Source: Dehalococcoidia bacterium
Lineage (GTDB): Bacteria > Chloroflexota > Dehalococcoidia > Dehalococcoidales > RBG-16-60-22
Length of the DNA: 6,598 nt
Assembly (NCBI GenBank): GCA_004375725.1
Contig: SOKS01000141.1
Span: 1 to 6,598, forward strand
Reading direction: 5' to 3'
Shown here: piece by piece, positions 1-6,598 of the stretch
How the letters are laid out: every line of letters starts with the position of its first letter
Numbering within the stretch: the stretch's first letter is position 1
The notes under the pieces: generated by a model
What the model saw: the letters and a program-made list of their open reading frames with translations, nothing else
The model's database searches: none
What the model was told of the DNA's origin: nothing
Position numbers and translations under genes: made by a program

Positions 1-50
1 GATGCGTGGGAGGGGAAGGGGGAGAAATAGACATAGAGGGGGAAACTTAG

Positions 51-56
51 AGGAGG
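51..56 (+). promoter_or_regulatory. Shine-Dalgarno site that sets the start of the first gene
   Basis: A perfect AGGAGG lies five bases before tandem ATG codons at 62 and 65. It argues that translation starts at 62, although the same frame stays open upstream to an ATG at 2. The upstream stretch is purine-rich and would encode an arginine/glycine-rich tail, which is more likely leader sequence than protein. Confidence 0.75.
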
Positions 57-61
57 TTGAT

Positions 62-247
62 ATGATGGAGGCTCATTTAGGTGTTATAACCTGTGATAAG
101 TGTGGGGAACTTATGAACAAGGAACAAAATGTAATTATTATAGCCGAAGGAATCATAGAAAAGGCTAATACTGAGATTGATTTTCAAGGTTCTTCAGTAA
201 GATATGCATGTCATAGAGGTTGCTGGGATGGGGTGGAGGAGGGATAA
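62..247 (+). CDS. Small putative zinc-binding protein (CxxC...CHxxC), 61 aa
   Basis: This small soluble protein of unknown function has no signal peptide or membrane segment. Counting from the ATG at 62, it has a C11-x2-C14 pair and a C50-H51-x2-C54 group separated by about 35 residues. This spacing fits a single structural zinc site of zinc-ribbon or treble-clef type. The middle, around residues 22-49, is hydrophobic and then acidic (VIIIAEG, then TEIDFQG), so it probably forms beta strands between the two cysteine knuckles. The start is chosen because of the AGGAGG five bases upstream. The frame remains open back to an ATG at 2, which would add 20 Arg/Gly-rich residues, and this longer form cannot be excluded. 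It ends 12 bases before the EVE/nuclease gene and is very probably co-transcribed with it. That suggests, without proving, a partner or regulatory role. I do not recognise a named family. Confidence 0.7.
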   Translation: MMEAHLGVITCDKCGELMNKEQNVIIIAEGIIEKANTEIDFQGSSVRYACHRGCWDGVEEG

Positions 248-259
248 CTGGAGTGAAAT

Positions 260-1132
260 ATGAATTATTGGTTAGTTGTTGGTGCTGTTAAAAATTGGGA
301 CACAGCGTTTGAACATGGAAATATTTGGGGACTTAAAAAATCCCAGCAACATTTATGGGACACTCTATCTGAGGGTGATAGAGTTCTTTTTTATGCTACA
401 CAGCCAGTTGGTGGTGTAATCGGACATGGCATAATTCGAACCAAGTTCAGACAGGGTAAGCCATTATGGCCCGAGGAATTACGCAAACATGAGATTATAT
501 GGCCTTTACGCTTCGAATTTGATGTGGAATCATGCTTGCCACGCAGAGAGTGGAATGTTAGCAAGATTATTTCAAAAGAAATATGGCCTAGAGCAGGGTT
601 CCAGTTGATTAGCAGAGATATAGCTGAAGAACTTATTAATGTTCTTGGTGAAAATAAATATACTATTGAGGAAGTTAAGCCGATCTTAGTTAGAGAAAGT
701 GTTGAAGAATATGGAGAAGCTTCAGAATTGGGAAAAAGCCTAATCCCAACGCATGAAGAATTACAGATAAAATTGATGGAAATTGGTAAACTGCAAGATT
801 ACATTGTGGAAAAAGAGTATCCATTTGACATTGGAAGACTCGATGTAGTGTGGAGAAGAGTAATAAATTCAGTACCAACATATGTGTTTGAAGTCCAAAT
901 TGGTGGTGATATTTATCATGCACTTTCCAAGTTAAAGCATGCTTTTGATTTATGGAACAGTCATATATTTATTATTGCGGCTGAAAAGGATTATGATAAA
1001 GCTAATCTTTTACTTTCTGGCACTTTTCATGAGATTGAACAACGCATTAAGTTTATTGAACTAAGTAAAATAAAAGAGCTTCATGAACGTAAAAAGGCAT
1101 ATTTTAATCTCGAGAAAGAGTTAGGCATTTAG
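260..1132 (+). CDS. EVE (PUA-like) domain fused to PD-(D/E)xK-type nuclease domain; putative modification-dependent endonuclease
   Basis: This is a cytoplasmic protein of 290 residues. Residues 1-125 look like an EVE/PUA-like domain. It begins NYWLVVGAVKNW, has the conserved block GDRVLFYATQPVGGVIGHG at 39-57, and continues with the aromatic strand IWPLRFEFDVE at 80-90. EVE domains belong to the PUA superfamily and in several restriction systems read modified bases. Residues 165-270 resemble a PD-(D/E)xK fold. A helix at 165-180 contains E166/E167, followed by GRLDVVW (D195) and YVFEVQ (E211-x-Q213), then a helix (ALSKLKHAFDLW) and the strand HIFIIAA. The D-x15-E-x-Q spacing is nuclease-like, and Gln in place of Lys is known from BglII. 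A GGAG six bases before the ATG supports the start. It follows the small cysteine-pair gene by 12 bases. The DNA is AT-rich compared with the region after 1153. The nuclease call is inferred from motifs; a non-cleaving DNA-binding role remains possible. Confidence 0.72.
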   Translation: MNYWLVVGAVKNWDTAFEHGNIWGLKKSQQHLWDTLSEGDRVLFYATQPVGGVIGHGIIRTKFRQGKPLWPEELRKHEIIWPLRFEFDVESCLPRREWNVSKIISKEIWPRAGFQLISRDIAEELINVLGENKYTIEEVKPILVRESVEEYGEASELGKSLIPTHEELQIKLMEIGKLQDYIVEKEYPFDIGRLDVVWRRVINSVPTYVFEVQIGGDIYHALSKLKHAFDLWNSHIFIIAAEKDYDKANLLLSGTFHEIEQRIKFIELSKIKELHERKKAYFNLEKELGI

Positions 1133-1152
1133 TATTACCCTCAGTTTTTAAA

Positions 1153-1446
1153 ATGAAAAACGCTGAAATAGCTCAAATCTTTCTTGACATCGCGGAACTT
1201 TTAAAGCTGAAGAAGGACAACATCTTCAAGATACGGGCGTATGAGAAGGCGGCGCATGCTATTGAAGAGCTGTCGGTAGGTGTGGAGCAGCTGGTGGTGG
1301 AGGGGAAATTAAAGGAAATCCCGGGGGTGGGGGAGGCCATAAATAAAAAAATCATTGAGATGGTGACCACGGGAAGATTGGACTACTACGAAAGGCTGAA
1401 GGCCGAGTTTCCGGAAAGGGAACACTCTGCGCAGGGAAAACGGTAA
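1153..1446 (+). pseudogene. Truncated N-terminal fragment of PolX-type DNA polymerase (helix-hairpin-helix domain)
   Basis: The first ~87 residues match the start of bacterial family-X DNA polymerases (PolX, full length roughly 570-580 residues), which act in repair gap filling. The MKNAEIAQIF start, the IFKIRAYEKAAHAIEEL helix at 24-40 and the hairpin EIPGVGEAINKK at 55-66 are typical of the 8-kDa-like HhH domain that binds DNA. The match stops after AEFPE (residue 88) and is replaced by an unrelated ten-residue tail. I read the other two frames past 1420 and found no continuation, so this is a deletion rather than a simple frameshift. The polymerase palm and PHP exonuclease domains are absent. 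No ribosome binding site precedes the ATG, and the base composition changes just upstream. It is most likely a remnant, although a small stand-alone HhH protein cannot be ruled out. Confidence 0.65.
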
Positions 1447-1447
1447 A

Positions 1448-2188
1448 ATGACACGTACCGCAGAACAGGCGACATCTTCAAAATCGCTGCTGACCAGTGA
1501 TGCGGAGGCAATCAGGCACCTGGAGCAGGAGATTGCCGGCGGCCGGCACTGGTATGTTGCCCTGCTGGAAGCGATGGGGATGTGGAGCTCCGCGGCGGAA
1601 GACCATCACGGCCGGAAGTACCGTTATCTCATTGCCGGCGAGGCCTTCGACTGGCTGCTGCTGGCGGAGCGCCTCTGCGAGGTGGTTGACAGCCTGCTGC
1701 CGGTGGATGAAAAAGAAGCGCTTCTTTTCTACGCCAGACCGCCCATGAAACTCAGCGCCGGGGAAGTCAAATCACTTATCGGGCAGAGCAAATATCGCCA
1801 GTACCTGAACTACTTCTACGGTGTGACTGTGGAGCAGGCGCTGATAATGGCCGTCGAGGAAGAGGTGCACAAAGAAAGGCGGGTATCCGGCTATAATAAC
1901 GATGTTGATGTCAGCAACGAGACATACCGTCGAATATACGGCGAGGCGAGACAGGCATTGCTAAAACGCTTCCGGAAGGAAGCAGGTTATCCACAACTGC
2001 GGTCAACCACGCTGGCCGAGATGAAGGAATTTTCCTACTGGCTGTTTAAATATCGTATTGAGCAGTGCGAGCCGGCCAAGGTGGCCAGCGATACCAGGAA
2101 GGCGCTTGATTACTTGAAAGGGCAATGGACCAGACAGGGTGTTTTTAGCGTGCTTGCTGCCGAGGATATATCCGCCGCGCGCCCGTGA
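1448..2188 (+). CDS. Uncharacterised helical protein, 246 aa
   Basis: I do not recognise a named family and assign no function. The sequence looks entirely alpha-helical and soluble, with no signal peptide or membrane segment. Features that look conserved are HWYVALLEAMGMW at 34-46, an aromatic and acidic helix YRYLIAGEAFDWLLLAERLCE at 58-78, YRQYLNYFYGVTVEQAL at 116-132, and FSYWLFKYRIEQCE at 195-208. The repeated pattern of Tyr/Trp with Glu/Arg suggests a packed helical bundle. It begins one base after the stop of the PolX fragment. Its own ribosome binding site is weak (AGGG eleven bases upstream), so the first ~22 residues (Ser/Thr-rich, low conservation look) may not be translated as drawn. 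Its DNA is GC-rich, unlike the first 1.1 kb. It converges on the usp gene, with the stop codons six bases apart. The codon pattern and unbroken length make it a real gene. Confidence 0.8.
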   Translation: MTRTAEQATSSKSLLTSDAEAIRHLEQEIAGGRHWYVALLEAMGMWSSAAEDHHGRKYRYLIAGEAFDWLLLAERLCEVVDSLLPVDEKEALLFYARPPMKLSAGEVKSLIGQSKYRQYLNYFYGVTVEQALIMAVEEEVHKERRVSGYNNDVDVSNETYRRIYGEARQALLKRFRKEAGYPQLRSTTLAEMKEFSYWLFKYRIEQCEPAKVASDTRKALDYLKGQWTRQGVFSVLAAEDISAARP

Positions 2189-2194
2189 TGATGG

Positions 2195-2683
2195 TCACCT
2201 TGCTGGCTTGGTATTCTCCGTTTCTTTTGGCGCCCGTACCACAAGCACCGGCACATTTGCCGTACGCAGGACCTTGTCGGTGATGCTGCCGAAGGTAAGC
2301 CGGCTGAGCCCGGAACGGCCGTGAGTTGACATGGCAATAAGGTCTACCTTGAGCTCATCCGCCGCTTTGACTATTTCCTCTCTGGCTTTGCCGATGGCCA
2401 CTTTGGTCTTGACGTTTATCCCTTTGCTTTTCAAGCATTCTCCGGTCTTGTTCAGGTATTCCTTGGACTTTCTGGTAATGTAGGCTATCTCTTTATCCGT
2501 ATAGGGCACCTGAACGCTTGCCTCTCCGGCAATCACGTAATGGGCCAGCGAGGTTAATACCTGAAAGAGTATTACCTCGGTTTTCACACTTGGAGCTATC
2601 TTGGAGACGAGCCTCTCCACATGATCCAGGGCCGCTTCACCGGCTTTGGAACCATCCAGTGGAACCAGGATTCTCTCGAACAT
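2195..2683 (-). CDS. Universal stress protein, UspA family, 162 aa
   Basis: This is a small cytoplasmic Rossmann-like protein of the Usp family, members of which bind ATP or act in stress survival. The N-terminal strand and turn ILVPLDGS (residues 5-12) is diagnostic. The C-terminal nucleotide loop follows LIAMSTHG, with G122, nine residues, then G132-S133, matching the second part of the G-x2-G-x9-G(S/T) motif of ATP-binding members such as MJ0577. The first glycine of that motif is Ser119, a common variant. The final strand VPVLVVRAP (144-152) completes the fold. At 162 residues it is slightly longer than usual, with a loop around residues 45-65 and a polar tail. The start has GAGGAGG six bases upstream. 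It lies 11 bases after valS on the same strand and is its likely operon partner. The ATP-binding assignment is from the motif only. Confidence 0.93.
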   Translation of the reverse strand: MFERILVPLDGSKAGEAALDHVERLVSKIAPSVKTEVILFQVLTSLAHYVIAGEASVQVPYTDKEIAYITRKSKEYLNKTGECLKSKGINVKTKVAIGKAREEIVKAADELKVDLIAMSTHGRSGLSRLTFGSITDKVLRTANVPVLVVRAPKETENTKPAR

Positions 2684-2689
2684 ATCCTG

Positions 2690-2694
2690 CCTCC

Positions 2695-2696
<2 letters not shown>
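2690..2696 (-). promoter_or_regulatory. Shine-Dalgarno site of usp overlapping the valS stop codon
   Basis: On the minus strand GAGGAGG sits six bases before the usp ATG. Its first two bases are also the last two of the valS TGA (2697-2695). A ribosome finishing valS therefore covers the usp start site, an arrangement typical of translational coupling. Confidence 0.8.
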
Positions 2697-5373
<2,677 letters not shown>

Positions 5374-5379
5374 TCCTAT

Positions 5380-5387
5380 CTCTTCCT
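5380..5387 (-). promoter_or_regulatory. Shine-Dalgarno site supporting the valS start
   Basis: AGGAAGAG on the minus strand is six bases before the ATG at 5373. It decides between that start and the in-frame Met11, which has only AT-rich sequence before it. No convincing -35/-10 pair was seen in the 49 bases upstream of valS, so transcription may come from further up. Confidence 0.6.
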
Positions 5388-5422
5388 ATTATTAGCAACT
5401 CTGCAATAGATAGCTGCGGTTT

Positions 5423-6031
5423 TCATGTCTCCTTCTCCGGTTGGGTTTTAGCGATATACTGACTTGCCATGTGTTCCATTTCGTATATCAAACGAAGTAG
5501 TTCAGCGGTAAACATTAGTGTGCTTTCCGCACGTTTTTTCTCTGGTTTCTCAATAAGGTGGGTTGCTTTGCCTCCATGCTCTCTAATGAGACTAACCCAT
5601 TTAGTCATGGGTGGAGTAATATAACCTTGCTCACTAAGGAAAGTAAGATAGGATGCAAATGTTTCTTTTTCCTTCGCGCCTTTTTCAACAGAAACATGCA
5701 TTAATATTTTTCTGCATAATAACTCACAAGCAGTGTAAGCACGCACAGACATACAATTCCTTGCCTCTTGGTACGCTTCTTTTACTTCTTGAGGTAGACC
5801 CTCAATAATTGGACCAAACAACATTGAAGGATAAAGGCTACCGTCATTCAAGACAGACCCATAGCCACAATCCGTGCAGAGCACCCATTTTACCGTTCCT
5901 AAGGGAGTTTCATAAACAGATACGACAATACCGGAAACCTTAGTATTACAATGTCCACATGTATACGTGTATCGACTTTCCGGTTGTCTAATATCAGGAG
6001 TTTTCAATGGCTCAGTACCTGTAAACCTCAT
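5423..6031 (-). CDS. Zinc-ribbon plus DUF4145-like domain protein, 202 aa
   Basis: This is a soluble protein of unknown molecular function. Counting from the ATG at 6031, an N-terminal zinc ribbon is formed by CGHC (C25/C28) and CTDC (C52/C55). The C-terminal part, about residues 79-185, looks like a DUF4145 domain. It has helices with GLPQEVKEAYQEARNCMSVRAY, a conserved LLCRKIL helix, an ITPPMTKWVSLIREHGG turn, and a final EMEH-containing helix. DUF4145 occurs alone or attached to restriction-type proteins, so a defence-related role is conceivable but unproven. A GTG at 6049 would add six residues. The ATG is preferred because a GGAAGGGGG purine run stands seven bases before it, and nothing similar precedes the GTG. 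The gene sits between coaBC and valS on the same strand, 94 and 49 bases away. It is clearly more AT-rich than coaBC, consistent with acquisition. Confidence 0.78.
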   Translation of the reverse strand: MRFTGTEPLKTPDIRQPESRYTYTCGHCNTKVSGIVVSVYETPLGTVKWVLCTDCGYGSVLNDGSLYPSMLFGPIIEGLPQEVKEAYQEARNCMSVRAYTACELLCRKILMHVSVEKGAKEKETFASYLTFLSEQGYITPPMTKWVSLIREHGGKATHLIEKPEKKRAESTLMFTAELLRLIYEMEHMASQYIAKTQPEKET

Positions 6032-6038
6032 TTCTTTA

Positions 6039-6047
6039 CCCCCTTCC
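6039..6047 (-). promoter_or_regulatory. Purine-rich ribosome binding site selecting the ATG start of the DUF4145-like gene
   Basis: GGAAGGGGG on the minus strand ends seven bases before the ATG at 6031. It overlaps the codons that follow the alternative GTG at 6049, so the two starts are mutually informative and the ATG is favoured. Confidence 0.55.
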
Positions 6048-6125
6048 ACTTTGGCTTATTCCAAGAGAGTGAACAGTGCATTTATTGAAGTCCCAGCTTA
6101 CGTTTTAATCCTTTATGCCAAGCTT

Positions 6126-6598
6126 CTACCTCTTACCTAAAATCTCCACCACCCTGTCCAGTATCTTATCCGCAACCTCTCTCTTTGTCAGTAGAGGCAG
6201 GTTTTCTGCTTTTCCTTTTTTGTCGATGATGGTGACCTTATTGGTATCCACGCCGAAGCCGCTATCGGCGCTGGTGATATCGTTGGCCACGATTAAGTCA
6301 AGGCTCTTTTTCTCCAGCTTTTGCCTGGCGTTGGCGACCACGTCCTCGCTTTCCGCAGCGAAACCAACCCTGATAAAGTTACCCTGAACTTCGGTCAGGA
6401 TGTCAGGAGTCCTCACCAGTTCCAGCGTCATGGTGTCGGCGCCCTTTTTGATTTTGGACTTGGCCGTGCTCTTCGGCTGGTAATCGGCGACGGCGGCGGC
6501 CATAATCAGGGCATCGGCCTTACTTACCGCCCTGGCTACCGCCTCCTTCATCTGGCGGGCGGTCTGGACATGAATGACTTCAACGCCGGTGGGGTCGG
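6126..6598 (-). CDS. coaBC: Bifunctional CoaBC, C-terminal phosphopantothenate--cysteine ligase part (5' end outside window)
   Basis: This is the C-terminal part of the bifunctional coenzyme A biosynthesis protein. The CoaB domain joins 4'-phosphopantothenate to cysteine (CTP-dependent in most bacteria), and the CoaC domain, not in the window, decarboxylates the product. Visible CoaB hallmarks are IMAAAVADYQPKS, RTPDIL, IRVGFAAESED and the KKSLDLIVANDI segment, followed by GFGVDTNKVTII and a C-terminal helix ending LGKR. An internal ATG at 6551 is not the start. The frame continues unbroken to the window edge and encodes DPTGVEVIHVQTARQ, which is the expected CoaB sequence just before that Met. 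The stop is TAG at 6126-6128. It is on the same strand as the DUF4145-like gene and valS and precedes them. The alternative of a separate CoaB cannot be excluded without the upstream sequence. Confidence 0.92.
   Translation of the reverse strand, partial: DPTGVEVIHVQTARQMKEAVARAVSKADALIMAAAVADYQPKSTAKSKIKKGADTMTLELVRTPDILTEVQGNFIRVGFAAESEDVVANARQKLEKKSLDLIVANDITSADSGFGVDTNKVTIIDKKGKAENLPLLTKREVADKILDRVVEILGKR

Larger units (their letters stand above)
1..1145. other. AT-rich segment with EVE/nuclease unit; possible acquired island
   Basis: Hand counts give 23 of 60 G+C at 301-360 against 39 of 60 at 1561-1620. The change is sharp, occurring in the 20 bases between the stop of the nuclease gene and the PolX fragment. 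No terminal repeats, integrase or tRNA are visible, and the left edge lies outside the window. Acquisition is inferred from composition and gene content only. Confidence 0.4.
5400..6125. other. AT-rich segment carrying the DUF4145-like gene; possible insertion between coaBC and valS
   Basis: Hand counts give 24 of 60 G+C at 5581-5640 against 36 of 60 in coaBC at 6301-6360. The segment holds one gene and short flanks. An imperfect inverted pair, TTGGCTTA (6051-6058) and TATGCCAA (6114-6121), lies in the flank next to coaBC only, so it does not bracket the gene. No insertion-sequence features are seen. Confidence 0.35.

Noticed and set aside
2..61. N-terminal extension of the first gene encoding an Arg/Gly-rich tail
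   Set aside because: The purine-rich leader and the perfect AGGAGG before 62 explain it better as untranslated sequence. The longer form is possible but unsupported.
532..539. Altered KMSKS loop (KMSKV, ValS residues 532-536) as a sign of an inactive synthetase
   Set aside because: The fifth position tolerates other residues in this class, and every other ValRS hallmark is intact. The coordinates here are protein residues.
1420..1500. A simple frameshift that would restore the PolX reading frame
   Set aside because: Neither alternative frame past 1420 gives PolX-like sequence, so a frameshift alone does not explain the truncation.
5374..5422. T-box or other leader riboswitch upstream of valS
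   Set aside because: The gap is only 49 bases, too short for a T-box, and no specifier stem or terminator is seen.
6050..6125. Possible terminator or mobile-element end: TTGG/CCAA mini-hairpin (6051-6064) and the imperfect inverted pair 6051-6058 / 6114-6121
   Set aside because: The stem is only four base pairs, there is no T-run, the inverted pair has a mismatch and does not flank a gene, and no target duplication is visible.
6126..6551. A separate complete gene starting at the ATG at 6551
   Set aside because: The frame continues upstream with typical CoaB sequence to the window edge, so the ATG is internal.

Overview
The window reads as bacterial chromosome with a housekeeping core and two AT-rich accessory segments. 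The core carries the 3' end of coaBC, a complete valS and a universal-stress gene, all on the minus strand. The organism cannot be fixed from the sequence. The valS/usp/coaBC neighbourhood, the style of the ValS protein and the mixed GC content fit an anaerobic Chloroflexota lineage such as the Dehalococcoidia, but this is a tentative impression from remembered protein flavour and was not searched.

Left part, plus strand, 1-1140: AT-rich DNA (23 of 60 bases G+C when hand-counted at 301-360) with a tight two-gene unit. A 61-residue cysteine-pair protein is followed after 12 bases by a 290-residue protein. That protein appears to join an N-terminal EVE (PUA-like) domain to a C-terminal PD-(D/E)xK-type nuclease core. 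The best inference is a stand-alone modification-dependent restriction or DNA-processing protein. The composition then switches abruptly at 1140-1153 to a truncated N-terminus of a PolX-type DNA polymerase (1153-1446), followed one base later by an uncharacterised 246-residue helical protein (1448-2188) in GC-rich DNA (39 of 60 at 1561-1620).

Middle and right part, minus strand, 2195-6598: read in transcription order, coaBC (3' end only) is followed by a zinc-ribbon plus DUF4145-like protein, then valS, then a UspA-family protein. The 246-residue gene and usp converge with their stop codons only 6 bases apart. The usp ribosome binding site overlaps the valS stop codon, so these two are almost certainly co-transcribed and probably translationally coupled. 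The DUF4145-like gene is AT-rich (24 of 60 at 5581-5640), whereas coaBC is not (36 of 60 at 6301-6360). It looks like cargo inserted between two housekeeping genes.

How it fits together: valS charges tRNA-Val, coaBC makes 4'-phosphopantetheine for coenzyme A, and usp is a probable nucleotide-binding stress protein. The two AT-rich segments carry genes of types often seen around restriction and other defence loci. The possible undescribed system is the pair at 62-1132, a putative modified-base reader/nuclease with a small metal-binding partner. No tRNA, rRNA, CRISPR array, insertion sequence or convincing intrinsic terminator was seen, and no gene-free stretch exceeds 100 bases.
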